From positions 1 to 64,000 of the forward strand of contig NW_027417599.1 of the NCBI RefSeq assembly GCF_009905375.1: DNA of 64,000 bases, given 5' to 3'. This DNA comes from Apium graveolens (lineage: Eukaryota > Streptophyta > Magnoliopsida > Apiales > Apiaceae). The number at the start of each line of letters is the position of its first letter. Within the stretch, counting starts at the first letter, position 1. The notes beneath the pieces are model-generated. The model saw nothing but the letters and a program-made list of their open reading frames with translations. It was not told the DNA's origin and did not search any database. The position numbers and the translations under genes were made by a program. Shown here one piece after another: positions 1 through 9,267 of this stretch.

Positions 1-1250
1 ATATACAAGATACACATTGGTGTATTTTCTACACACCAAGAATGAATCTCCATCCATTCTTGTTGATCATGTGAGGGAGCTGGAGAAAGGATCAACATAC
101 AAAGTGAAGATCATCTGAAGTGATAATGGAACGGAATTCAAGAATAGCTCTATGGAAGAGTTCTGCGAACTCAAGGGGATAAAAAAGAGTTTTCTGCTCC
201 TGGAACTCCACAACAAAATGGAGTTGTTGAAAGAAAGAATAGAACTCTGATAAAAGTTGCAAGAACCATGCTAGAAGAAGCAAGATTGTCTACCTACTTC
301 TGGCTGAGACTGTGCAAACTACTTGCTTTACATAAAATGTTACATTGATCAACAAGCATGGAAAGAGACCATTCGAGATGGTGAAAGGAAAGAAGTCAAA
401 TTTGAAGTTCTTTCATATTTTTGGTTATAAATGTTTTGTTCTTAAAACTCATCCGGAGCAGCTGACCAAGTTTGATCTGAAAACTGATGAAGGAATATTT
501 GTAGGTTATCCGTTGACTATAAAGCCTTCATAGTTTACAATCTGAGAACAAGAACAGTCATGGAGTCTAAACATGTATCTTTTGATGATAAGAAGATAAC
601 AGGTCTAGAAGATGCAGATGACCATGACAAGTTGAGATTTGAAAGTGAAGTACCTTACGCTGAACTTTTAAATCCTGACTCTGATACAATAAGTCCTGAT
701 ATCACTTAAAGCTCTGAGGTTCCACAGTATAGTGGAAATTCTTCTGATACTGAAGCATATGTTGAGGGGGAGCAACATGACTCAATTCCAGAGGCTATTG
801 CAAGTGATTCAACTCAAGAAACATCAGTAGAAGATCATCAGACTCATCTTCCTCAAACTCCGATGAGTCAAATACTGATAACCATGGGAACACTGATTCA
901 GGGGGAGCATCAAGAAATAACAGTGGTACTACTCAAAGAAATAACATAGAATTCATGGATCAAGGGGGAGGTTCTTATTCTAGGAGTCAACTTCCATTAG
1001 CAAGAAAATGGTCTAAGTCACACACACCTGACTTAATCATTGGAAACCCTGATAGTGGTGTAAGAACAAGAAAAGCCACTCAGAATGAATGTCTCTACCA
1101 TTCTTTTTTATCTCAAACTGAACCTAAAAAGGTTGAAGAAGCTCTACAAGATGTTGACTAGGTCACAGCAATGCAAGAAGAGCTCAATAAATTTGAAAGG
1201 AACAAAGTCTGGACTTTTGTGCCAAGACCAAAGATCCATATATTTGATGT
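1..1250 (+). pseudogene. Copia retrotransposon pol fragment (integrase to start of reverse transcriptase), tail of unit 0
   Basis: The window opens inside a decayed Ty1/Copia polyprotein. In order one can read the end of the integrase catalytic core (SDNGTEF near 118-145), the C-terminal integrase segment with a KCFVLKTHPE-like stretch near 430-460, an acidic Ser/Asp-rich linker rich in GGG and AACTC motifs (700-950), and the first residues of reverse transcriptase (EEL-KFERNKVWTFVPRP, near 1170-1232). In-frame stops (TGA at 117) and frameshifts near 185-200 and 301 make it non-coding. It stops abruptly near 1235-1255 where CACTA-type repeats begin. Compared with the same segment at 28540-29796 it lacks single bases near 301, 521 and 831 and carries substitutions near 783-800 and 862. 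It is a relic, not a functional element. Confidence 0.9.
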
Positions 1251-1254
1251 ATGC

Positions 1255-1917
1255 TAGTTACAAAAGCAATTGGACATCACTTTTAAAGAAGAAAAGTTGA
1301 TGCCAAAAAAGTTAATGTACATCATTTTAAGGTAAAAAAATTGATGTCAAAGAAATCCAGGTTCAAGTCTAAATGAAACATAGAAATCACTTTGTTTAAG
1401 ATAAAATTGATGTCTATGTGACAGTATACACATCACTTTTAACCAAAAAATACTGATGTCAAACAACACAATGTACATCAGTTTCAGACAAACAACTGTT
1501 GTCAAAGACTAACATATTCAAATCTAAATGAAACATAGACATCACTTTATTCAAGAAAATACTGATGTTTATATGCTAAAATAGACATCACCTTTCAGTG
1601 AAGAATCAAATGTTTAATACACCATTTTACATCACCCATATGAAAATTTTTGATGTCTTTGTGACAAAAAACATAGCTCATTATATGTTTAATCTGTTTT
1701 AATAGGTGTATTTAGTTATTAAATAATTTATTTATAACATTTTTTGTAAAAAAAAATACATGGACATCAGTTTTTTAACCAAAATTGATGTCTAAGCTTG
1801 CATAGACATCGGGTATCCACCGATGTCTAGAATAGACATCACCGACATCAACATCGGTTGGTTAACAGCATAGACATCGGCCAAAAACCGATGTCTATGG
1901 ACTTTTTTCTTGTAGTG
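1255..1917. mobile_element. Non-autonomous CACTA (En/Spm) element, left end degraded or lost, unit 1
   Basis: The right end reads, on the minus strand, CACTACAAGAAAAAAGTCC, the typical CACTA terminal inverted repeat, ending at 1917. The whole stretch is filled with subterminal-type repeats in both orientations (AGACATCA / TGATGTCT and AGACATCGG / CCGATGTCT, about 20 copies), and a 12-bp perfect hairpin CATAGACATCGG/CCGATGTCTATG lies at 1869-1899. No transposase is present. Sequence right of 1918 (AAGTAACAGTAGT) matches the paralogous block at 11417, so the right edge is a true insertion boundary. The left edge is only a weak TAGTTACAAAAG-like match at about 1252, and the left flank is Copia rather than the expected paralogous sequence. 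Confidence 0.8.
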
Positions 1918-2004
1918 AAGTAACAGTAGTAGCATTGGTGTTTGTACATATGTGAAAATCTAGAAGATAAATATTAAAACTTTTCTAACCACAGACACAA
2001 AGAA

Positions 2005-2073
2005 TCCGCAGTAGCACTGGCTAATTAAATATTGAACTTGTAATTTAATCCGGGTTTGAACCCCGGCTGCGGA
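2005..2073 (+). other. tRNA-like D-armless element T1
   Basis: The 5' TCCGCAG pairs perfectly with 3' CTGCGGA (7 bp). The T-arm is CCGGG-TTTGAAC-CCCGG, a 5-bp stem with a 7-nt loop, which also gives a Pol III B-box-like GGTTTGAACCC. GTAGCACTGGCTAA after the acceptor strand resembles a shortened A-box. No D stem or normal anticodon arm can be drawn; instead ATTAAAT (2024-2030) pairs with ATTTAAT (2043-2049). T-runs follow from 2080 and could terminate Pol III. Not a canonical tRNA gene; transcription is not shown. Confidence 0.65.
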
Positions 2074-3065
2074 ATTCATTTTTAAATTTTTTTTAACCAT
2101 TATGTGTGTCTGAGTCTACCTTGGTGCAGCATCTCAACTGGTTTCCTCTTGAATAAAATGAAACTTATTTTTTGCCCAGAATTGAGCCTATTTTCTCCTG
2201 TCGAAGATTATCGTACAATTGGAGTAAACTACCAGATCGCAGCACGTAGGAAAGGACAGTTCTGGGAACACAGCACAAAGACGATGCTGGATATTACAAA
2301 GAAGCTGCTAGAAACAAGTACTAGATGATGCTTGTGGAGAGTCTAGGCTTGCTTACTATTGTTTAAACTGATCGAACAACATATTAAGCTGGAACTCTTT
2401 TGAATTTTGAATAAACAGAGTTGGCAAACAAGATAATGTGTGATACAGTTGATCCAATGTACTTGTATTCTTTTATCTGCAGTGAAGCAAAGAATCAGCT
2501 TGTTCGGATCAAGCAACACAAATTACCCTTTTTGAGAGGCTTGTCAAACTTTTTCTACTCGGCCTAATCAATGACTAATCCCATTTATGGTTCTTATTTG
2601 AGATCATTCATTTTATTGGCTAAGCTTAAATAATTAATTTGCAGGTATAGATGTGAAGTGTGTTTAAGCTAATGTGAAAGTCTCGAGAAATCGTCAAGCT
2701 TCTTGGTTACATGTTCAGATCAGAATAAAGCTGATCACTGCTTCAATATCATCAGGCATATTTCTGCTACTGCTTCAATATCATCCTTACCTGTTTATCG
2801 TATCATTCACTAAAAAATAGGTAAATAACATATATAGACTACGATACAGAACTTAATAGCTGCTTAAGTTACACTGAAGGAGAACATTTTAAAAAGTTAC
2901 ACTGAGAAAAATAGAAGATGACTAGATGGGAGAAGTACACACATGACTACACGAAAGAGTCTACAGATTTCATTTCCTTTTGGTCCATCACTGCAGCTCT
3001 ATCAGGAACTAGTTCATTTATATTCAACAAAAAGAGTACTCCAAAAATTATTAAAAAAGAGAAAC

Positions 3066-3129
3066 TCCGCAGCCGGGGATCAAACCCGGATTAATATCAA
3101 TTTTTTGATTTAGCCAGCGCTACTACGGA
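3066..3129 (-). other. tRNA-like D-armless element T2 (inverted relative to T1)
   Basis: On the minus strand: acceptor-like TCCGTAG/CTGCGGA (one G-T wobble), A-box-like GTAGCGCTGGCTAA, central hairpin ATCAA-aaaa-TTGAT, and T-arm CCGGG-TTTGATC-CCCGG. A T-run (CTCTTTTTT) follows the 3' end. With T1 it forms a converging inverted pair about 1.1 kb apart. The preceding bases ATTGAAT are shared with the copies at 10870 and 12386. Confidence 0.65.
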
Positions 3130-3490
3130 TTCAATATGTTATACATTTGCAAAATTATGATATATACCTTTTATGAATATTGAATGATGTCCAAATGACC
3201 CGAAATAATTCAAAATTTTAATAAAACGGTATAATTTTAACATTAAAAAATTTCAAATATCTCATTATAGTGAGGAACACATGAAATAATAACATAAATT
3301 GGATTGCAGGATTTAATAAAGTTGTATCCTTCAGCTTTTGGTTTGCTTTTGTAATCAGAGTTATGAATCATGTGTTTTTGTGTAATGTAATTGGCAGTAA
3401 TATTTTTCTGCCACATTAGTTACGGTAAATCCTATTTACAGTGATATCGTTGTACTGACAAAATTATTATTTGCAGGGTTGGTGTACTAG

Positions 3491-3820
3491 TTAAGATCTT
3501 GCCTTATGTGACCAAGGTAAGAATTTAGCGAAAGGTACACAAAAATACAACTGAACATTTTGTAGTTGATCTGACAGCCACCTATAGTCACTAATAATAA
3601 CACCAAATGAAGAAGTCATTAAAACTTTACTCAGGATTGTTTTTACAACCACATAATAATCCAACTCTAATTCAACATGAGACCTGTTTACCTCCTTCAT
3701 CCAGCACAACGCCTCTCGCCCTGCAATGGCCTCTGCTATCTCGGGAGCAACAAACCCTTCTGCAGAACCAATTCGAGCTTCCACCAGAACGCCCTCGTGA
3801 TTTCAAGCTTACTAAATAAG
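3491..3820 (-). pseudogene. RNase H-like (RVT_3) domain fragment, C-terminal half
   Basis: The 97-residue minus-strand reading resembles the C-terminal half of the RNase H-like domain found at the ends of plant LINE polyproteins and in solo plant RVT_3 proteins: PEIAEAIAGREALCW, then VELELDYYVVVKTI with the acidic residue of that family, SSFGVIISDYRWL, and a QLQNVQLYFV-like strand ending in a diverged R-N-AH region. The N-terminal part with the first catalytic acidic residue is absent. The matching N-terminal half survives in the paralogous block near 14073-14150. It sits directly downstream of F-box gene F1. Family assignment rests on motif recall only. Confidence 0.6.
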
Positions 3821-4122
3821 CTTGCTCTTAACCATAAAGATTCATATTCTTGTTAAGTGTTAACATATATTTTAACTATATTCTTGTTCTTTTAACATCA
3901 TTCTTGAGTGATTACATCTCATGAAACCTGGAAAAAGCAAACCACAGATATTAAAAAAACTGAAATCATATCTCATTTTTTTGGAACAATTGTCACTAAC
4001 ACACAATGATGGAATTATTAAGCAAAAAACAAAATCCACAAAATTCATAAAACTCACTTGCCTTGGGAAGTCACGTTCACAAACAAGGAATCAATCTTGA
4101 TATTTTGCCCGATCAATTCAAT

Positions 4123-5526
4123 TCAAATATTAAGCAAGGCTAGAGTCTCCACAAAAGGATGAATAACAAACTGTGGGGGGCACTCCCATGGGTAATCGTA
4201 ATTCGTATTGGGTGTCCAACTAACACATGAATCAACAAAATCGTTGGCCTCATCATTATCAAGATTATATGAAACCAGGTCCTTTGATCTTGCAAGAATT
4301 GGTTCTCCATTGTTCCTTACACCCAAAACTTCTGCACGTATAGAAGTGATACCTTCACATGTATCAATGCTCATCTTTTTCTCCCAAGAAAATTCATTTA
4401 ACGAATCATATTTTAGTACCCACATGCTGAAATAATCATATATACGAGAATTACATGTTTTACTCCAAAGAAAGTAAGCAAGAGATGATTGCCCAAGCGA
4501 ATGAAGAACTGGAATGCAAGGCCGACTGTCTATATTATATTCGGGCAATGAGATTACACGAAGCATGTCACTCTTGGTATCGTAGCACAATATTTTTCTT
4601 CTGTAGTCGGAACCCTTTGCTATCCAAAATGCAGCACCATTAACAAAAACAGCATCATTGTAACCAATGTCACAAACGAAAACCTTATCTTGACTTAATG
4701 CCTTCCAAGAATTAGATTTTAGACTATAAACACTAATGAAGACTGAATGAGGGTCACGCTTACCACGGGCCAAATGCAGAGGTTTGACAACATGCACCAC
4801 AACATAATCATTGATTTCTGATACAAACCCAAAAGCCAATGCATTCCACCTACTCTCGCTAAAACGAAGAGGTGAATCCGGGAGAGTTTTGTATTTTTCA
4901 ACTAGAGGATTCCACAGATATATGTTATTATCAACATAACCATTTGAACGAATTAAAATTGCCGTGCAGATCAGACCATTTGATACTGCACGCCACGCAC
5001 CGCTAACCTTAGGCAAGCCAGGAAGATGTTTAATCTTGCAGTATTCTTGACATTGCACATCATCAAAATGTATTGTTAATAGTCCTTTTCGAAGATTTTC
5101 AAAATAGAGATATTTAGAATTAGGATTACGGACAATAGTTTTCTGCTGATTTAATTGAAGGGTTATAAACATCGGAGTTTGAACGAGAAAGTACCATGAT
5201 TTTTTGACGCACCTGCAACGTAAGATATATTTTACGGGCAGTCTTACAAGAATTCCTGCTAACAAATCTTCCGACAAGTCATCAATCTGCAGTCCTTTAT
5301 TCTCAGGGATATTGCAAACAAGGTCATTAAACAAGGTCATCTTCATCTTCTTCTTCCCCTGTTGCTTTCGAGAGCCTTCAAACGAGTTCAACGTACCACT
5401 TTGTTGTTTCTTCGAACGCTTGTGAAGCCTTCGGTTGAGGAGCTGAGCTGTAAAAAATCCCAAAAACCTCATCTTCTTCCTGTACTTGTTTACTAACCGA
5501 GAGTTGTGAGAAGAGAACTTAGACAT
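4123..5526 (-). CDS. F-box protein with F-box-associated domain (F1, unit 1)
   Basis: This is an uninterrupted 467-codon frame. Residues ~80-122 form an F-box (LSEDLLAGILVRLPVKYILRCRCVKKSW core), which in this family binds SKP1 of an SCF ubiquitin ligase. Residues ~175-460 form an F-box-associated (FBA type 1) beta-propeller-like region with the hallmarks GLIC, IYLWNPLVEKYKTLP, WNALAFGF, VYSLKSNSW, VNGAAFWIA, ILCYDTKSD and the late GVRNNGEPI, expected to recognise the substrate. The N-terminus (1-75) is basic and Lys/Arg-rich (KKQQ, GKKKMKM), possibly nuclear-directing. Length is normal for the CPR1/At3g06240-like class. The start at 5526 is supported by the shared KYRKKMRFLGFF stretch in the pseudogene and the similar start of F2. 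Its target is unknown. Downstream, CAAGTGAGT near 4060 on the minus strand could be a 3'-UTR donor site. Confidence 0.9.
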   Translation of the reverse strand: MSKFSSHNSRLVNKYRKKMRFLGFFTAQLLNRRLHKRSKKQQSGTLNSFEGSRKQQGKKKMKMTLFNDLVCNIPENKGLQIDDLSEDLLAGILVRLPVKYILRCRCVKKSWYFLVQTPMFITLQLNQQKTIVRNPNSKYLYFENLRKGLLTIHFDDVQCQEYCKIKHLPGLPKVSGAWRAVSNGLICTAILIRSNGYVDNNIYLWNPLVEKYKTLPDSPLRFSESRWNALAFGFVSEINDYVVVHVVKPLHLARGKRDPHSVFISVYSLKSNSWKALSQDKVFVCDIGYNDAVFVNGAAFWIAKGSDYRRKILCYDTKSDMLRVISLPEYNIDSRPCIPVLHSLGQSSLAYFLWSKTCNSRIYDYFSMWVLKYDSLNEFSWEKKMSIDTCEGITSIRAEVLGVRNNGEPILARSKDLVSYNLDNDEANDFVDSCVSWTPNTNYDYPWECPPQFVIHPFVETLALLNI

Positions 5527-6180
5527 TGATTTGATATTAAAGTAAATTTACTTTGTCAATTCAATTCTAATTCTAATTCTAATTGATGTTAAAGTAAATT
5601 TACTCTATAAATTTAAATTCAAAAATCTATAATTTTTTAATAGATATTAAAATTGAAAGATAATTTGTTAATCGGTATAATTGTCTCGAGATAAAATAAA
5701 ATCATGTACACTTTTCTGCCTGAAACAAATAAAATTAAATAATGTTTAGCGGGATTGGTTGGTATAATATACCTCAAGTTAAGACAAAATAATAGATGCT
5801 ACTGATCTGGTTAAAAATATAATACTTTTAAATTGATATAAAACAAAAACACATTATTCAAACGGATTAAAAAATTAATATACAATTGATCCAAATTAAA
5901 ACGAATTAAAATCAAAATATAGTTCTACCAACTAAAAAAATTGTATATATACTAATTATCCGAACAAAAATAAAATCATCATTTTGGTCCATAAATAAAA
6001 AATTAAAATCAAATATAATAATTAGTTGGATTTAATTGATATAATGCGTCTCGAATTAAAACACAATAATGTAAATTATTGGTTCATGATTAGATAAAAT
6101 TAACATCACAGTAAAGTATAATTCGTATAATTGATCTAAACTAAAATTTAGCTGCGTCATTAAGCTTTTATAAAATCATA
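5527..6180. repeat. AT-rich region with degenerate repeated motif
   Basis: No gene is seen. A diverged motif of the form TTGGTATAAT...CTCGA(A/G)TTAAAACAAAATAAT recurs irregularly (near 5672, 5758, 6045 and 6130), with related AATTGATATAAAAC and GATCCAAATTAAAACG segments between. It is the 5' flank of the minus-strand gene F1, so part of it should hold the F1 promoter, but no specific element can be assigned. Confidence 0.45.
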
Positions 6181-6411
6181 ATTTTCTTTTTGCTCGCCAA
6201 CTCCCTCACTCATCTCGCGAGGTTTCTCTTTTCTCAAGTTAATCGAGAGGTTTCACGGGTTTTCTCTGGTGGAAAACCCTAACTCCTTCATTTTCTTTCT
6301 AAAATCCAATTTTTTGTGTGTTTGTGTATCTCCTGTTGAAGTGTGTGTTTTATCTCTACTTTTGGGGTATATAGTTATGTTTTTGTATTGAATCTGTTGA
6401 GAAAGATTTTA
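6181..6411 (+). other. Pyrimidine-rich leader-like segment of unknown origin
   Basis: Composition changes sharply to CT-rich (CTCGCCAACTCCCTCACTC, TTTCTCTTTTCTC) and includes AAAACCCTAAC, a telo-box-like motif typical of plant 5' leaders. It runs into the truncated 5' LTR of the next element. It may be a captured host 5' UTR or the recombined upstream part of the LTR. No open frame is seen. Confidence 0.35.
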
Positions 6412-6535
6412 TGATGTTTTTGATTAATAATACAAGTTGGGATGTGGATTTTACACGTCAAATATATTGTTGTGTGTGTACTACGTATTGGTAGAATTGA
6501 ATCTCGAATACGCGTGTGTGTTTCCTCCTAACAAG

Positions 6536-6547
6536 TGGTATCACAGC
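6536..6547 (+). other. Primer-binding site of TRIM-like element
   Basis: TGGTATCACAGC lies three bases after the end of the 5' LTR remnant and matches the initiator-Met tRNA 3' end (usual TGGTATCAGAGC) with one mismatch. Confidence 0.75.
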
Positions 6548-7061
6548 CGAGTTTCGAGTTTCGTGATGAATTGGGTTGGAGGAACGTTCGAGGTTCAATT
6601 GATATGGTGGAGTACGTTCGTGGATATGTTGACAAAGTTATGTGCGGTATGGCGGTTGACTTGCACCGTGGATCAATTCGTTCGGACTCAAGGTTGAAGA
6701 TGGAAGGGATCATTGTAATAGTTTCAATGGTTTGATAGTTGATCAATCAGGTAAAGATGGAAGGGATCATTGGATGATGTTGTTGTTATTCTTCAAGAGG
6801 CCGAAGGATTGTGAAAGTAAGGATTGGGTGACTCAATGATTAAAGGAGGCACTTGTGCTTGATGCACATAATTTTGTGGATGGATATGTCGTTATAATGA
6901 AGAACGGTAAATTGGAGGTATTGGAGGTCACTATACGGGTTTTAGTGATTTTCAAAAGTTGGAAGAACGAGATGAAAGGATTCTTATTCGAGGGGAGGCA
7001 TCAGCGAACTGACATTGATGTTTTGATAGTTACCGTTCTATTTGATCTAGAGTATTAGGTT

Positions 7062-7073
7062 GAAGGGGAGGAT
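7062..7073 (+). other. Polypurine tract of TRIM-like element
   Basis: GAAGGGGAGGAT directly precedes the TGTTGGG start of the 3' LTR, as expected for the plus-strand primer. Confidence 0.7.
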
Positions 7074-7580
7074 TGTTGGGTTTCAACTCAAGATGATTGG
7101 TTGGGTTTGGTGATACAAGACATAATTGGATTGAATAATAATTTTATGTGTTGAAAATTATTATCATAATGGGATTGGGTAATAATCGTATGTATTAGAC
7201 AATTATTATCATATAATGGGAATGGGTAATAATTGTATGGGTAGACAATTATTATTATAATCAGATTATGTTTGTCTTGTTGGCTACGTTTGTGATGACT
7301 ATATTACATAGTCATGTTATTATTTTGAGTATGCTTAAGAGATGTACTTGTTTTAGGTATCGTGTGCGAGATGCTTGAGCATTGGTTGACTCAAGTATCA
7401 GTTTGGGACACCATTGAGGTGTTATGTATTGATGTATTGTTGATGTATTGTTGATGATTTTTTTGAGTAATAATACAAGTTGGGATGTGAATTTTATACG
7501 TCAAATATATTATTGTGTGTGTGTACTCCGTATTGGTAGAACTAAATCTCGAATATGTGTGTGCGTGTTTCCTCCTAACA
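7074..7580 (+). repeat. 3' LTR of TRIM-like element
   Basis: Ends TGTTGGG...CCTAACA form a near-perfect short inverted repeat. Its last ~120 bp match 6412-6533 with a small number of differences, so the element is not brand new. Confidence 0.7.
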
Positions 7581-8783
7581 GATACCATGAATCTCGTTGT
7601 CGGGAAGAGTACATTTACTGGATTTTTCTAATCCTTACGTGCAAGATGAATTTTAATTTTTTTTATAATTTCTTCATATGACTAAAATTGATATATCTTA
7701 ACATCCGTATGGTTGGATCGTCGAAAAATCATTATAAAATTAATCTTGTAAATCGGGAACGAGTCTCGTTGTCGGGAGAGGTACTTTTACTGGATTTTAT
7801 TTAATCCTGACATGCAAGATGATTTTCAAATTTGTTAATAATTTTTTCTTATAACTAAGATTGATATATCTTAACATCAATACGGTTGGATCGTCGAAAA
7901 AATCATTTTAAAAATTAATCTTGTAAATCAGGAACAAGTCTCGTTGTCGGGAGGGGTAAATTTACTGGATTTTTCTAATCCTGACGTGCAAGATAAATTT
8001 CAATTTTTTTAATAATTTTTTCATATGACAAAAATTGATATATCTTAACATCCGTACGGTTGGATCGTCGAAAAAATTATTTTAAAAATTAATCTTGTAA
8101 ATCGGGAACGAGTCTCGTTGTCGGGAGGGGTACTTTTACTGGATTATAATCCTGACATGCAAGATGGATTTCAAATTTGTTAATATTTTTTTCTTATGAA
8201 TAAAATTGATATATCTTAACATCAGTACGGTTTGATCATCAAAAAAATTATTTTAAAAATTAATCTTGTAAATCCAGAACAAGTCGCGTTGTCGTGAGTG
8301 GTCCTTTTAATAGATTTTTTAAATCCTCACATGCAAGGTGAATTTCAAAATTTTTAATAATTTTTTCGTATGACTAAAATTGATAAATCTTAATATCCGT
8401 ACGGTTGGATCGTTGAAAAAATCAGTTTACAAATTAATCTTGTAAATTGGGAACAAGTCTCGTTGTCGGGAGGGGTACTTTTATTGGATTTTTCTAATCG
8501 TGACTTGCAAGATGCATTTCAAATTTGTTAATAATTTTTTCTTATGACTAAAAATAATATATCTTAACATCCGTACGGTTGGATCGTCGAAAAAATCATT
8601 TTAAAAATTAATCTTGTAAATCGGGAACGAGTCTCGTTGTCGAGAGTGGTACTTTTACTGGATTTTCTAATCCTGACATTTAAGATGAATTTCAAATTTG
8701 TTAATAATTTTTTCATATGAATCAAATTGATATATCTTAACATCCGTACGGTTGGATCATCGAAATAATCATTTTTAAAATTA
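7581..8783. repeat. Tandem array A, about seven ~174-bp monomers, unit 1
   Basis: Each monomer carries TCTCGTTGTCGGGAGGGGTA, CTGGATTTTTCTAATCCTGA, TTGATATATCTTAACATCCG and ACGGTTGGATCGTCGAAAAA. The last motif recurs near 7710, 7885, 8059, 8230, 8404, 8579 and 8751, a spacing of ~174 bp. Monomers differ by several percent, so the array is old. The core ACATCC-TACGGTTGGATC is shared with array B at 18565. Confidence 0.85.
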
Positions 8784-8954
8784 AGCAATGTTTCACGTAA
8801 AGCTGTATTGCCCTCATCATTCACCAGTACCTTCTCCAATAACCTTATTTTAACTAAGGCCACACGTTCTTCATCGGTCAGCACCCTGCAGTCATCCTAG
8901 TTAGAGTCACGATACATCTCCAACCTTTGTAGCTTCCCACAATTTGGAGTCCAT
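8780..8954 (-). pseudogene. Ankyrin-repeat gene fragment (N-terminus), unit 1
   Basis: On the minus strand, ATG at 8954 begins MDSKLWEATKVGDV, like the start of plant ACD6-type ankyrin membrane proteins, and further on LTDEERVAL and VNDEGNTALRETL resemble an ankyrin helix-turn-helix (normally GNTALHEA). A stop soon after the start and a change of frame break the reading, and it runs out into array A. A second copy of the same gene fragment with the shared LTDEER-AL is at 52945. Non-functional relic. Confidence 0.6.
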
Positions 8955-9264
8955 TATCTGCTGGTTGGTCGTAACTGAGGAGCATGCGGGGCTAGAGTTT
9001 GATTCTGCTTTTGCTCGATATGTATTGAAATAAATTGTAGATTTTGTCTGTTTTTTTTTAAATTCACAGTTTCTCTTTTAATGTGATTCTTAGGTAGTTA
9101 TCTACTTGATTTTAGTTTTTCACTTTTTCCTAGTAAATTCCATTAAGATCTCCACTTTTTGCCTTCTATATTCCCTATCTTCTAGAACTGACTGTTTTCT
9201 CTGTATGTTCAATTGTAGCGCCATCACTTGTGTAAAGTGACATTTGTTCCGAATCTTTGACCCG
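8955..9264. other. Intergenic, no feature seen
   Basis: No coding, repeat or structural signal beyond AT/T-rich unique sequence. Confidence 0.4.
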
Positions 9265-9267
9265 TTA

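Larger units (their letters stand above)
1918..3840. repeat. Block X1, diverged duplicate of 11414-14850
   Basis: X1 shares long alignable stretches with block X2: the AAGTAACAGTAGT start, a tRNA-like element, the GTGTCTGAGTCTACCTTG segment, the TTTTTCTACTCGG segment, the GCTTCAATATCATC pair, a second tRNA-like element in reverse, then the RNase H fragment and F-box gene. Divergence is clearly older than the unit 1/unit 2 duplication. No intact gene is seen between 2074 and 3065 or between 3130 and 3490; the short ORFs there have no family features. Confidence 0.7.
6412..7580 (+). mobile_element. TRIM-like non-autonomous LTR retrotransposon, unit 1
   Basis: About 120 bp at 6412-6533 (AATAATACAAGTTGGGATGT ... 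TTTCCTCCTAACA) is repeated at 7460-7580, marking the 3' parts of two LTRs. The full 3' LTR runs 7074-7580 (507 bp), from TGTTGGG to CCTAACA. A primer-binding site and a polypurine tract sit correctly inside. The ~540-bp interior has no gag or pol motifs, so it must have moved with enzymes from another element. The 5' LTR is truncated on its left, so no target-site duplication can be checked. Confidence 0.75.

Noticed and set aside
2005..2073. Functional nuclear tRNA gene
   Set aside because: No D stem, no canonical anticodon arm and only 69 nt including an AT-rich centre; described instead as tRNA-like.
4208..4643. Plus-strand frames of 62-75 codons opposite F1
   Set aside because: Antisense shadows of the F-box coding sequence, repeated wherever the F-box gene occurs, with no features of their own.
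7391..7681. Short frames rich in His/Thr or Val/Cys
   Set aside because: Translations of the LTR end and array A; repeat-derived.
7581..8783. CRISPR-like array
   Set aside because: Whole ~174-bp monomers are repeated without unique spacers; this is a plant tandem repeat.
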